From positions 62,001 through 126,000 of the forward strand of contig NZ_RARC01000012.1 in the NCBI RefSeq assembly GCF_003719305.1: a DNA stretch of 64,000 nt, given 5' to 3'. Origin of the DNA: Mycolicibacterium stellerae. GTDB taxonomy: Bacteria > Actinomycetota > Actinomycetes > Mycobacteriales > Mycobacteriaceae. Below are positions 14,925 to 26,324 of the stretch, one piece after another. Under the pieces are notes generated by a model. It was given only the letters and a program-made list of their open reading frames with translations, had not been told where the DNA came from and searched no databases. The translations under genes were made by a program, and so were the position numbers. Position 1 is the stretch's first letter. Every line of letters begins with the position of its first letter.

Positions 14925-16370
14925 ATGACACTGACACCGAGCTCGCGAGGAGCGGAACAGACAGCGCCATCGGAGACCACCGGGCGCCACCGCGTCGTGA
15001 TCATCGGGTCCGGGTTCGGAGGGTTGACTGCGGCCAGGGCCCTTAAAGGAGCCGACGTCGACGTCACCTTGATCTCGAGGACCACCACTCACCTGTTCCA
15101 GCCGCTGCTCTACCAGGTGGCGACGGGGATTCTGTCCGAAGGCGAGATCGCGCCGACCACGCGCCTGGTGCTGCGCAAGCAGAAGAACGTGCAAGTGCTC
15201 CTCGGTGAGGTCGAAGCGATCGATCTGAAAGCCAAGACCGTCACCTCCAAGTTGATGACGATGACGACGGTGTCGCATTTCGACAGCCTCATCGTGGCGG
15301 CGGGCGCACAGCAGTCCTACTTCGGCAACGACCAGTTCGCGACGTTCGCCCCTGGCATGAAGACGATCGACGACGCGCTGGAACTGCGCGGCCGGATACT
15401 CGGGGCCTTCGAGGCAGCGGAGGTCACCACCGATCACGCTGAGCGTGAACGCAGGCTGACTTTCGTGGTGGTCGGCGCGGGACCGACAGGTGTCGAGCTG
15501 GCAGGCCAGATCGCCGAACTCGCCGATCGCACGCTGGCCGGGGCGTTTCGGACCATCAAGCCAAACGAATGCCGAGTGATTCTGCTCGAGGGAGCGGGCG
15601 CGGTGCTGCCGCCGATGGGCGAGAAACTGGGGCTGAAGGCGCAGCGGCGGCTGGAGAAGATGGGCGTCGAGGTCCAGCTCAACGCGCTGGTGACGAACGT
15701 GGACTATCAGGGCGTCACGGTAAAGGACAAGGACGGCGCCGAGCGCCGGATCGAATGTGCCTGCAAGGTGTGGTCGGCCGGTGTCCAGGCCAGCCCGCTG
15801 GGCAAGATGATCGCCGAGCAGTCCGACGGCACCGAGACCGACCGCGCGGGCCGGGTCATCATGGAGCCGGATCTGTCGGTGAAGGGCCATCCGAACGTCT
15901 TCGTCGTCGGCGACCTGATGTCGGTCCAGGGCGTACCGGGCATGGCGCAGGGCGCGATCCAGGGCGCCAAGTACGTGACCAAGCTGATCAAGCGTGAGCT
16001 CGCCGGCCACGCCGACCCGGCCAACCGCGCGCCGTTCAAGTACTTCGACAAGGGCAGCATGGCGACGATTTCGCGGTTCAGCGCGGTCGCCCAGGTCGGC
16101 AAGCTCGAATTCGGCGGCTTCATCGCGTGGCTCGCCTGGTTGGTACTGCATCTCGTGTATCTGGTCGGCTTCAAGAACCGGTTCACCACACTCATCACCT
16201 GGTTCATCACGTTCCTCGGCCACAGCCGTGGTCAGATGGCGATCACCAGCCAGATGATCTACGCCCGATTGGCGATGGACATGCTGCAAAACCAACAGAA
16301 GCTCGCGCTTCGGCAATCTCCGCTCGCCGCGGTCGAGGAGGCGGAGGAACTCGAACGAGGGGCGTCGTGA
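14925..16370 (+). CDS. ndh: Type II NADH:quinone dehydrogenase (NDH-2)
   Basis: 481 residues, a single-subunit flavoprotein that passes electrons from NADH to menaquinone without pumping protons. FAD-binding VVIIGSGFGGLTAARAL is near the N-terminus, and the NADH-binding Rossmann motif is VVVGAGPTGVELAGQIAEL. The quinone-site signature is GVPGMAQGAIQGAKY. The C-terminal hydrophobic segment WLAWLVLHLVYLVGF anchors it to the cytoplasmic membrane. Start: ATG 14925 after GGGGAGGAACGCG. Convergent with lipL (10-bp gap). Confidence 0.93.
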   Translation: MTLTPSSRGAEQTAPSETTGRHRVVIIGSGFGGLTAARALKGADVDVTLISRTTTHLFQPLLYQVATGILSEGEIAPTTRLVLRKQKNVQVLLGEVEAIDLKAKTVTSKLMTMTTVSHFDSLIVAAGAQQSYFGNDQFATFAPGMKTIDDALELRGRILGAFEAAEVTTDHAERERRLTFVVVGAGPTGVELAGQIAELADRTLAGAFRTIKPNECRVILLEGAGAVLPPMGEKLGLKAQRRLEKMGVEVQLNALVTNVDYQGVTVKDKDGAERRIECACKVWSAGVQASPLGKMIAEQSDGTETDRAGRVIMEPDLSVKGHPNVFVVGDLMSVQGVPGMAQGAIQGAKYVTKLIKRELAGHADPANRAPFKYFDKGSMATISRFSAVAQVGKLEFGGFIAWLAWLVLHLVYLVGFKNRFTTLITWFITFLGHSRGQMAITSQMIYARLAMDMLQNQQKLALRQSPLAAVEEAEELERGAS

Positions 16371-16380
16371 CGCGTAGTCC

Positions 16381-17655
16381 CTACAGCGCGACGGGTTGAG
16401 TCTCGGGGACGAACGGTGCGCCGAATGCCGCCACCGGCCGGTATCCGCGCTTGCGTGCCGCTGCGGCGCCCCTGCGGATCAACGCGGCCGTGGCGACGAA
16501 GCCCGCCTGGTCGGTGACCACGAACGGGGTCAGCAGCCGGTTGTGCACGAAGCCGAAGGACATTCCAGTGCTCGGGTCGGCCCAGCCGAGCGAGCCGCCA
16601 AGGCCCGCATGGCCGAAGCCCGGCATCAGGCCGCCTAGCGGGATCGAGTGGTAGCCGAGATGGAATGCCATGGGAAACACGATGTTTCGGTCGGGCCGGC
16701 GGTTGGGCCTGCCGATCAGACCCGCCGTCAGTTCCGGGGACAGGAACTGCCGCCCGTCCACCCTGCCCCCACATGCCAGCGGTGCGTACATCTTCGCAAG
16801 GCCGCGCGCGGTGGCCGTCCCGTTGGCGGCGGGAATCTCACCGTCGAGGAACGGGATATCGCCCTGCACAACCGAGAACATCTCGGGGAAGTAGAGCGCA
16901 CCAAGGCCGCCGGACCATTGCAGCGCGGCGAGCTTCGGTACGACGTGGCCGAGCACCGCGTTCTTCAGTGCGCCCTGCGGGATGATGATCTGGGCGGGCT
17001 TCGTCGGCGCATCGACGGGAGGGCGACCCAGGTGCAGACCCTCGGTGTTGAGCGGCTCGGCCAGCTCCTCGCGGATCAGCCGGCGCATCCCCTTGCCGGT
17101 GACCGCTCGGGCCAGCCCCGACATCAGCCAGCCGTACGTCAACGCGTGGTAGGCGCCCTTGCCGTAGAGCACCCGGTTCACCGAGGCGGCCGCGAGCCGC
17201 TCCTCCATCTTGACGTGGTCCATCAGGTCGGCCCTGCTGGCGCCGTTGAGCTGCGACAGCCCGGCCCGGTGCCGCATTACCTCGCGGACGGTGATGGCCG
17301 CCTTGCCGTTGGCGCCGAACTCGGGCCAGTACTCGGCGACCGGGGCTTCGTAGTCGATCAGGCCACGGTCGGCGAGCCGGTGGATGACCGTTGAGGCCAT
17401 CCCCTTCGTGGCCGAGAAGACCATCGCACCGGTGTCGGCCGACCAGTGCGTGGTGCCGCGGCGGTCGGACCACCCCGTCCACACGTCGACGACGGGCTCG
17501 CCGTCAAGGAAGACCGAAAGTGCCCCTCCCCCGAAGCGGGGGCCGGGAAACATTTTGCTGAATGCCCGCACCGCACAGGCGAAGTGCGGGTCGGCTGCGC
17601 CTTGAACACCGTGTGGGAGCGCCGCGCTGCGCTCCCCGCTGTCAGAGTGCTTCAC
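16381..17655 (-). CDS. lipL: Beta-lactamase-fold serine hydrolase/esterase, LipL-like
   Basis: 424 residues of the class C beta-lactamase/family VIII esterase fold. The catalytic SxxK box is SATKG (in MVFSATKGMASTVIHRLADRG). The second-box tyrosine lies in YHALTYGWLMSGLARAVTG, and PGFGHAGLGGSLGWADPSTG forms the C-terminal GxG-like strand. The family cleaves short acyl esters. The best match I recall is M. tuberculosis LipL (Rv1497), which also follows meaB. The first ~20 residues from GTG 17655 are poorly conserved, so the true start could lie slightly downstream. TAGATA before the GTG is a plausible -10. No clear signal peptide. Confidence 0.85.
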   Translation of the reverse strand: MKHSDSGERSAALPHGVQGAADPHFACAVRAFSKMFPGPRFGGGALSVFLDGEPVVDVWTGWSDRRGTTHWSADTGAMVFSATKGMASTVIHRLADRGLIDYEAPVAEYWPEFGANGKAAITVREVMRHRAGLSQLNGASRADLMDHVKMEERLAAASVNRVLYGKGAYHALTYGWLMSGLARAVTGKGMRRLIREELAEPLNTEGLHLGRPPVDAPTKPAQIIIPQGALKNAVLGHVVPKLAALQWSGGLGALYFPEMFSVVQGDIPFLDGEIPAANGTATARGLAKMYAPLACGGRVDGRQFLSPELTAGLIGRPNRRPDRNIVFPMAFHLGYHSIPLGGLMPGFGHAGLGGSLGWADPSTGMSFGFVHNRLLTPFVVTDQAGFVATAALIRRGAAAARKRGYRPVAAFGAPFVPETQPVAL

Positions 17656-17761
17656 AATGTATCTAATTTACCTGCAACCCCGGCAAATAATCCGGCCGTT
17701 ACCGATCCGTTGTTACATCGCATGTCAGAGGTGCCGGGGCTGCACCGGACAGCAATCTGAT

Positions 17762-18502
17762 CTAGCCCGCCATCTGCAGATGGGGCTGGTAGACCCAGCC
17801 GACGCCGCCGGGTGCTTCCGCGACGGCGAGATGGCACCAGTCGTCGCGGCAACCGGGGTCGACAATCTCTAGCCCGCGACCTGTTGCCAGGAACACCCCG
17901 ACCTCGTTACCGTCCCCGTCGGGGGCGTCGTAGACATCCGTACCCTCGATGACGGTTGCCGTTGCCTTTGCAGGCTGGGGCGCCGCCGGGGGCGGGTCGG
18001 CCGGCATCGGCGCCGGTTGAGCGGGAGCCGCGGCCGGTGCCGGTATGCACTTCAACGGCTGCTCTGTATGCCAGGTCGTGTTGTCGGGGCCGGCCCCCAC
18101 GGTTCGCACGTCATCGCGCTCGCCAGCGCCATGGCCGTCACCCATGACCGACCCGAAGTAGTGAGATCTGTGACCGTCGTCCCAGGCCACCGTGAAGTCG
18201 ATAATGGTCCCGTTGATGCCTCCGGACGGGGAGCCGTAATGCGCGAAATTGTTTGATTCAGCACCACGATCAGTGGCGTACAACCTGCCCGTCATCCGTT
18301 GTCCGGTTGTAGGGATCTTAACTCCCCAGCTATCGCTCTGAAATATGACAAGTTCCGCACCCGGGAATTCGTAGTTCTGGCAAGCCGGGTCGGCCTGCGC
18401 CGGCGTTGCAGCCATGAGCGACCCTGCTGCGCAGATCGCCGCCGAAGCAACGGACACCCCGGATCTCTTTGAAACTGAAATTCTTAACACCAGCGGCCTC
18501 AT
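17762..18502 (-). CDS. Exported protein with C-terminal SH3-like domain
   Basis: 246 residues. A Sec signal peptide (basic N-terminus, hydrophobic SVASAAICAAGSLMAATPAQA, cleavage near AQA-DP) is followed by a mature domain of about 120 residues with GAELVIFQSDSWGVKIPTTG and conserved Cys residues. A Pro/Ala linker (PAPAAAPAQPAPMPADPPPA) leads to an SH3-like module (TDVYDAPDGDGNEVGVFLATG, DDWCHLAVAEAPGGVGWVYQ). The last module resembles bacterial SH3b cell-wall-binding domains. Enzymatic activity is not evident. Likely periplasmic or secreted. It stands alone, with about 100 to 130 bp on each side. Confidence 0.7.
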   Translation of the reverse strand: MRPLVLRISVSKRSGVSVASAAICAAGSLMAATPAQADPACQNYEFPGAELVIFQSDSWGVKIPTTGQRMTGRLYATDRGAESNNFAHYGSPSGGINGTIIDFTVAWDDGHRSHYFGSVMGDGHGAGERDDVRTVGAGPDNTTWHTEQPLKCIPAPAAAPAQPAPMPADPPPAAPQPAKATATVIEGTDVYDAPDGDGNEVGVFLATGRGLEIVDPGCRDDWCHLAVAEAPGGVGWVYQPHLQMAG

Positions 18503-18633
18503 TTCGTCGAGTGTTCGACCTACATTTCGGACGCTAGCTAGCCGTGACTCGGCGACGAATCGGGTATATCCCTACCAATTCGGCCGTTTGAATCCGAGGC
18601 GAGCGCAAGTTCTCCTGTTTCGGGTGCGCCAGT

Positions 18634-19638
18634 TCACTGCTTGTCGCGGGGTCGTTCCCGATCTCCGGCCGCGTCGAGAATCTGCTGTGCCGCCAGCGCG
18701 GGGGTCAGCTCGCCGTCGCGTACCTGGCGCTCCACCTCGACGCGGATCTTGCGCACCGCGGGATTGTTGAGCACCCGGTCGAGCACGGTGTCGCGGACCA
18801 TCGACCAGGTCCAGTCCACCTGCTGGGAGTTGCGCCTGGCTTCGAACTCCCCCGCGTCGGTGAGCACCTGACGGTGTTTGAGCACGGTGTCCCACAGCTC
18901 GGTCAGGCCCGTGCCCTGCAACGCGCTCATCGTCAGAACCGGTGGGCGCCAGAGTGTTTCGCGGGGATAGATCAGCCGGATCGCGCCTGACAGTTCGCGG
19001 GCGGCCGCCTTGGCCTCGGTGGCGTGCGCACCGTCGGCTTTGTTCACCACGACGATGTCGGCGAGCTCTAGCACACCCTTCTTGATGCCCTGCAGCTGGT
19101 CGCCGGTACGGGCGAGGGTCAGGAAGACGAACGTGTCGACCATGTTGGCGACCGTCACCTCGGACTGCCCGACACCGACGGTCTCCACCAGGATCACGTC
19201 GAAGCCGGCCGCCTCGAGCAGCACGATGGTTTCCCGGGTGGCCCTGGCGACGCCGCCGAGCGTGCCCGAGGTCGGCGACGGCCGGATGTAGGCCTCGGGA
19301 TGAACGGCCAGCTTCGCCATCCGGGTCTTGTCACCCAGGATCGATCCGCCGGTACGCGTGGACGACGGGTCGACGGCCAGCACCGCAACCCGGTGGCCCT
19401 GCTCGATGAGGTGCATTCCGAGAGCCTCGATCGTCGTCGACTTGCCGACGCCGGGGACACCGGTGATGCCCACGTGCATTGCCGAGCCCGCCTCCGGCAT
19501 CAACTCCATCAGCAGCCGCTGTGCCTGCTCGCGGTGATCAGCCCTTGTCGACTCGACGAGCGTGATCGCCCGCGGCAATGCCGCACGATCACGGTTCTTG
19601 ATCGCGGCGGCGAGGTCGTCGATCTGCTGCTGCGTCAT
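18634..19638 (-). CDS. meaB: Methylmalonyl-CoA mutase-associated GTPase MeaB
   Basis: About 334 residues, a G3E-family P-loop GTPase that gates cofactor loading and protects methylmalonyl-CoA mutase. Walker A is GITGVPGVGKST. SSTRTGGSILGDKTRM (switch I region), ETVGVGQSE and NKADG (G4) are all present. A C-terminal helical dimerisation arm follows (RVLNNPAVRKIRVEVERQV). Start: ATG 19638 (MTQQQIDDL), giving the family length; an in-frame ATG at 19677 would translate a dispersed repeat (PAGLERSDRG). Directly downstream of mutB. The mazEF-type toxin pair found at this junction in M. tuberculosis is absent here. Confidence 0.93.
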   Translation of the reverse strand: MTQQQIDDLAAAIKNRDRAALPRAITLVESTRADHREQAQRLLMELMPEAGSAMHVGITGVPGVGKSTTIEALGMHLIEQGHRVAVLAVDPSSTRTGGSILGDKTRMAKLAVHPEAYIRPSPTSGTLGGVARATRETIVLLEAAGFDVILVETVGVGQSEVTVANMVDTFVFLTLARTGDQLQGIKKGVLELADIVVVNKADGAHATEAKAAARELSGAIRLIYPRETLWRPPVLTMSALQGTGLTELWDTVLKHRQVLTDAGEFEARRNSQQVDWTWSMVRDTVLDRVLNNPAVRKIRVEVERQVRDGELTPALAAQQILDAAGDRERPRDKQ

Positions 19639-19641
19639 ATC

Positions 19642-19673
19642 CCCCCGGTCGCTTCGCTCCAGCCCCGCCGGGA
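19642..19673. repeat. Dispersed short repeat, copy 1 (mutB-meaB junction)
   Basis: CCCCCGGTCGCTTCGCTC (19642-19659), three variable bases, then CCCCGCCGGGA (19663-19673). An identical bipartite sequence with the same 3-base spacing occurs at 42500-42531. On the transcribed minus strand it reads TCCCGG...CCGGGGGA and could fold into a hairpin that hides the G-run before the meaB ATG. Confidence 0.75.
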
Positions 19674-19677
19674 CCAT

Positions 19678-21905
<2,228 letters not shown>

Positions 21906-21909
<4 letters not shown>

Positions 21910-23756
21910 GCCCCCAATCGATTGAGCAGGTCCGACAGTGCGTCGACCGCGTCGATCTTGGCGGTCAGATAGTCGTCTGGCTTGGAATCGGCCTCAGCGA
22001 CCGCCTTTTCAGGCCCGGCAAGCAGAACCCGCGATACCCCGGCCTTGCGGGCGGCCTCGACCACATCCGCCGATTCGGTCCCGTATCGGGCGTCGGTCCC
22101 GCAGATCACCGCGACGCCGAGCCCGTCGGCCGCCGAAACGGCGTCGGCCACCCGTCCGGCATCGACGGCGCCCGGGTTCACGGCCTCGATGCCGCCCGAC
22201 GCGAGCAGGTTGGTGGCGAACGTCGTGCGAATGTTGTGTTCCGCGAGTGGACCAAGCGGCAGCAAAAGCACCTTCGGCCGAACACCTGTCTTCGCCAGAT
22301 GCGCGTCGGAGCGGTCGCGCAGCGCCTCGAAGCCCGCGGCATAGCGCGCAACGGTGCTCACCGAATCACCTTGCGGCAGCGGCGGTTCACCGAGGTTAGG
22401 GTACTCGTTGACGCCGGTGAGCGCCTTGCGACGGTGATTGACGTCGTCGACGCGCCGGTCGCGAACCTCTTCGATCTGCGCGGCGACGAAGTCGCGGGCC
22501 TCCGCGAAGCCGCCCTGCGCCTCGATCTCCTGGAAGTGCTCCCACGCCGTGTCGGCGAGCCGCTCGGTGAGGTCCTCTACGAACCACGAACCGCCCGCAG
22601 GATCGAGCACCCGACCGAGGTGCGACTCCTCCAACAGCAGCAGTTGCGTGTTACGGGCGATGCGGCGGGCGAAACTGGCTGCGGTACCGGGCAATCCGCC
22701 GGGGATCGCCGCGTCGAACGGCTCAACGAGCACGGTGTCCGCACCGCCGACACCTGCACCGAACGCGGCCACAGTGGTACGAAGCATGTTCACCCACGGG
22801 TCACGCTGCGTCATCATCGGCATCGACGTGACCGCATGCACGCGGGCGGCGCCATCCCCCGGCTCCCCGACGACTTCGGCCACCTTGGCCCACAGTCGGC
22901 GCAGCACGCGCAGTTTCGCGATTGTCATGAATTGGTCGTCGTCTGCGGCCAGCCGGAAGCTGATCTGCCGCAACGAATCCGACGCGCTGAGCCCGGCCTC
23001 ACCGAGCAACCGCAGATATCCGACGCCTGCGGCGACGGCTCCGGCCAGCTCCCACGACGCGCTTGCCCCGAGGTTGTGCATCGCGGGTCCGTCGACCGTG
23101 ATCGCCCGAACGCCACCGGCGTACCCGGTGACCTTTGCGGCTACCGCGACGACATCGGCGATGTGCGCAGCGGGCCGCATGCTCAACGGCGCGGTGAGCG
23201 GATCGGCGCCGAGGTCGATCGAAAGCCGGGCGCGCTGCTCCTCGTCCATGTCGGTCAGTTGCGGCAGCACGGCATCGGCCGCGGCGGCAAAATCTGCACG
23301 GGCGTCGAGAATCACCGGGACCAGGTCAAGGAACACGCCCTCGAGCAGGCGGTCCAACTCCGCGGCCGCGACGCCGTCGGGTGCGCCCACCCGCAGCACC
23401 AGCGCGCTGACACCCTCCGTCAAGGCCACCAGCACAGCGCCGTTTCCGTCGCTGACGGCCTTCTGGCCGGGGGCGGGAAACGCCTCGGCGACCTTCCATC
23501 CCGACTTGACGTCGCGCAGCGCGTCGCCACCGCGGATGAACGGCCAGTCGCCGGGCAGCGGCTGCTCGGCCGAGCCGTCCAGGCTGGTGTACAACGCCCG
23601 GATCGGAAAGCCCTCATAGGTCGGTGAATCCAGCAGGCTCTCGGGCTCGGGCGGCAGGTCGGCGGGATCACGCCGAGTCGACTTGGCCAACACGCCCGCG
23701 ACGGCCGAGCGCCAGCGGAGTCTCGATTCCTGTAAGCCGGATTCCTGCACGTCCAT
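21906..23756 (-). CDS. mutA: Methylmalonyl-CoA mutase small subunit
   Basis: 616 residues, paralogous to MutB and forming the MutA-MutB heterodimer. It retains the barrel-like part (ARNTQLLLLEESHLGRVLDPAGGSWFVEDLTERL) and a flavodoxin-like C-terminal domain (VLLLPLGPLAEHNIRTTFATNLLASGG). The cobalamin-ligating DxHxxG motif is absent, as in all small subunits, so it is structural. First gene of mutA-mutB-meaB. The gap to the divergent TVP38 gene is about 100 bp and shows no B12-riboswitch signature that I can recognise. Confidence 0.95.
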
Positions 23757-23855
23757 CAGGCTAAATCATCACTATCGGCGCAGCGTGCGCCGGGCGGCCG
23801 ACGCGCAACCCGCGTGGGGCGAGTTATCACCGCGTTGGCCGTAGTCTTGGTAGGC

Positions 23856-24641
23856 GTGAAGTCCGTCGTCAGCACCCTCGCAGCGCTGCGCGTCGCGGTG
23901 ATTTGGACGGCCAAGCAGGTTCCCCGGCGCCAGTTGGCCGCCATCGCGGCGACAATTGTGATTCTGGTCGCAATTCTGTTGCTGGTGCCGCGGCCGGGCG
24001 CCGTGCAGCTACGGGACTGGGCGACGTCGGTGGGTCCATGGTTCCCGCTGGTGTATCTTGCCGCACACATCGTCGTGACGGTGTTTCCGTTCCCCCGCAC
24101 CGCGTTCACGCTGGCCTCTGGCCTTCTTTTCGGCCCCTGGCTCGGCATCGGGATCGCGGTCGTCGCCAGCACGATCAGCGCCGTGGCCGCATTGTTTCTG
24201 GTCCGCGCCGCCGGCTGGCGGCTCGACCGGATTGTCCCCCATCCGCGGGTCAAGGCCCTCGACGCCCGGCTGCGCCAGCGCGGCTGGCCGACCGTCATGT
24301 CGATGCGGCTGATCCCGGCCGTCCCGTTCTCGGTGCTCAACTACACCGCGGCCGCCTCCGCCGTGCGGGTGCTGCCGTACACGTGGGCGACACTGGCGGG
24401 CCTGTTGCCCGGCACCGCCGCGGTCGTCATCCTCGGCGATGCGCTCACCAACCACATCAGCCCGCTTTTGATCCTCGTGTCGTTGTTCACCGCGAGTCTT
24501 GGTGTCGCGGGCCTGGTTTACGAGATCCGCACCTACCCGCGCCACCACCGTCTCGACGAAGGCCCGGCTAACCGCTGTGCCGACCCGGCGACTGGGGTGG
24601 ACCATCCTGCCGCTGCTGCGACAGCGGCGGATACTGCATAG
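23856..24641 (+). CDS. TVP38/TMEM64 (VTT/DedA-superfamily) membrane protein
   Basis: About 261 residues with five or six hydrophobic segments. The VTT-domain signatures are visible: FPRTAFTLASGLLFGPWLGIGIAVVASTISAVAALFL (residues ~80-115) and MRLIPAVPFSVLNYTAAASAVRVLPYTWATLAGLLPGTA. Relatives are lipid scramblase/flippase-like DedA proteins; the role here is unknown. It corresponds to Rv1491c, divergent from mutA in M. tuberculosis too. GTG 23856 has a weak GGTAGG; an in-frame GTG at 23814 is also possible. The 3' end overlaps the convergent SPFH gene by 74 bp. Confidence 0.85.
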   Translation: MKSVVSTLAALRVAVIWTAKQVPRRQLAAIAATIVILVAILLLVPRPGAVQLRDWATSVGPWFPLVYLAAHIVVTVFPFPRTAFTLASGLLFGPWLGIGIAVVASTISAVAALFLVRAAGWRLDRIVPHPRVKALDARLRQRGWPTVMSMRLIPAVPFSVLNYTAAASAVRVLPYTWATLAGLLPGTAAVVILGDALTNHISPLLILVSLFTASLGVAGLVYEIRTYPRHHRLDEGPANRCADPATGVDHPAAAATAADTA

Positions 24642-25800
24642 GCGGCAGCGGATCGTCCGGCCTGCCACGTTCCGGGCCCGCGCTGAGCACACCTGGCACC
24701 GGCTTGCGCGCGTCGGCCTCGGCCTTGGCGACGGCTTCAGCTATTGCTGGATCCGTCTGCGTGGTGAACCACTCGGCAACCTCGTCGGAGTCGTCCTCCG
24801 GCTTCGGCAGGTTCTCCTCGACCGGAGACGGCGTGTAGCGGAAGACGCCGTCCTCGCCGGGCGCGCCAAGCATCCTCGTGAAGCCCTCCAGCGCGGACCC
24901 GAAGTCGCTCGGCACCAGCCAGACCTTGTTCGCCTCGCCCTTGGCCATCTGCGGCAGGGTCTGCAGATACTGGTAGGCCAGCATCTCCGGAGTCGGCCTG
25001 CCCGCCTTGATCGCAGCGAAGGTCTTCTCGATCGCTTTCGCCTGCCCCTGCGCCTGCAGGTATGACGCCGCTCGTTCACCCTGCGCCCGCAGCATGCGCG
25101 ACTGCCGGTCGGCCTCCGCGGCCAGAATCGCGGCCTGCTTGGCGCCCTCGGCGGACAGGATCTGCGCCTGCTTCTGGCCCTCGGCCTGCTTGATCGCCGC
25201 CTCTCGGCTGCCCTCCGCCGTCAGGATCATCGCCCGCTTCTCGCGGTCGGCCCGCATCTGCTTTTCCATCGAATCCTGGATCGACGGCGGCGGGTCGATG
25301 CTGCGCAGCTCGACGCGCGCCACCCGCAGCCCCCACCGGCCGGTGGCTTCGTCGAGCACACCGCGCAACTGACCGTTGATCTGGTCGCGGGAGGTCAGCG
25401 TCTGCTCCAGCGTCATACCGCCGACCACGTTCCGCAGCGTCGTGGTGGTCAGCTGCTCGACGCCGACGATGTAGTTGCTGATCTGGTAGACCGCCGCCTG
25501 CGGGTTGGTGACCTGGAAGTACACGACGGTGTCGATGTTGACCGTCAGGTTGTCCTCGGTGATCACCGGCTGCGGCGGAAACGACACCACGCGCTCGCGG
25601 AGATCCACCCTGGCGCGGATCCTGTCGATGAACGGCAGCAGAAGCGTCAGCTGGCCCGAAACCGTCTTGCTGTAGCGGCCAAGCCTTTCGATCACCGCCG
25701 CCTCGGCCTGCGGGATCAGGGCTATCGACTTGGCGACGATGATGGCCGCGAACACGACCAGCACGCCGACGAGGATCAGGCCTGCGACGGCACCGTCCAT
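24568..25800 (-). CDS. SPFH-domain (stomatin/prohibitin-like) membrane protein
   Basis: 410 residues. One N-terminal membrane helix (AGLILVGVLVVFAAIIVAKSIALIP) precedes the SPFH domain (ERLGRYSKTVSGQLTLLLPFIDRIR ... VELRSIDPPPSIQDSMEKQM). A long Ala/Glu/Gln-rich coiled coil follows (KQAEGQKQAQILSAEGAKQAAILAAEADRQ), then a Pro-rich disordered tail. Such proteins form oligomeric membrane microdomain scaffolds and work with NfeD partners; the NfeD gene lies 33 bp upstream. It is the counterpart of Rv1488. The unusual tail is encoded partly by the 74-bp overlap with the opposing gene. Confidence 0.9.
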   Translation of the reverse strand: MDGAVAGLILVGVLVVFAAIIVAKSIALIPQAEAAVIERLGRYSKTVSGQLTLLLPFIDRIRARVDLRERVVSFPPQPVITEDNLTVNIDTVVYFQVTNPQAAVYQISNYIVGVEQLTTTTLRNVVGGMTLEQTLTSRDQINGQLRGVLDEATGRWGLRVARVELRSIDPPPSIQDSMEKQMRADREKRAMILTAEGSREAAIKQAEGQKQAQILSAEGAKQAAILAAEADRQSRMLRAQGERAASYLQAQGQAKAIEKTFAAIKAGRPTPEMLAYQYLQTLPQMAKGEANKVWLVPSDFGSALEGFTRMLGAPGEDGVFRYTPSPVEENLPKPEDDSDEVAEWFTTQTDPAIAEAVAKAEADARKPVPGVLSAGPERGRPDDPLPPMQYPPLSQQRQDGPPQSPGRHSG

Positions 25801-25833
25801 TGTGGGGTTCCTTCCCTAGTTGTCCAGGCTTCT

Positions 25834-26265
25834 CTAGACGACTTTCTGAACCACCGCGGTGGCGCCGTCGATGCGCACGACGGTGACGTGGTCGCCCGGT
25901 TCGTAGACATCGTCCTCGTTCAACGGCCGCGCCGTCCAGACCTCGTTGTCGAGCTTCACCTGACCTTCGTGGCGTCCCACGCGGTCGAGCACCATCGCAC
26001 TCTTGCCTTCCAGCTCTTTCGGGCGGTCCAACAGTCCGGTGCCCTCGGTGAAGCGGCGTTTCAGCGCCGGCCGCACCAGCACCAGCAAAAGCACCGAGAC
26101 GACCATGAAAACGATGCCGTCGATCACGTAGTTGTCGAAGATCAGGTTCGACCCGACGGCTGCCAGCGCTCCACCGCTGAGCATCAGCAGAAAGAGGTCG
26201 CCGGTCAGCGCCTCTGCTCCGGCCAAGCCCAACGCGGCGATTAGCCAGATCAACCAAACAGGCAT
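25834..26265 (-). CDS. NfeD-family membrane protein
   Basis: 143 residues. Two or three N-terminal membrane segments (WLIWLIAALGLAGAEALTGDLFLLMLSGGALAAVG and VIDGIVFMVVSVLLLVLVRPAL) are followed by a C-terminal OB-fold NfeD domain (LEGKSAMVLDRVGRHEGQVKLDNEVWTARPL...VVRIDGATAVVQKV). This is the short NfeD1b-type, without the ClpP-like protease domain. Encoded immediately before the SPFH gene and predicted to bind the scaffold's coiled coil. Corresponds to Rv1487. ATG start. Confidence 0.9.
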   Translation of the reverse strand: MPVWLIWLIAALGLAGAEALTGDLFLLMLSGGALAAVGSNLIFDNYVIDGIVFMVVSVLLLVLVRPALKRRFTEGTGLLDRPKELEGKSAMVLDRVGRHEGQVKLDNEVWTARPLNEDDVYEPGDHVTVVRIDGATAVVQKVV

Positions 26266-26324
26266 GCCGAAAGCCTAGCGCGTGATCCGCTCAACCAGCG
26301 GCGAACTATTACACTGCGAGCATT

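Noticed and set aside
17614..17636. GAGCG...CGCTC inverted repeat near the lipL start as a third copy of the dispersed repeat
   Set aside because: It shares only a general GAGCGnnGC pattern and lacks both identical blocks found at 19642 and 42500.
23757..23855. B12 riboswitch before mutA
   Set aside because: I looked for the B12-box and conserved stems and saw none in the ~100-bp gap.
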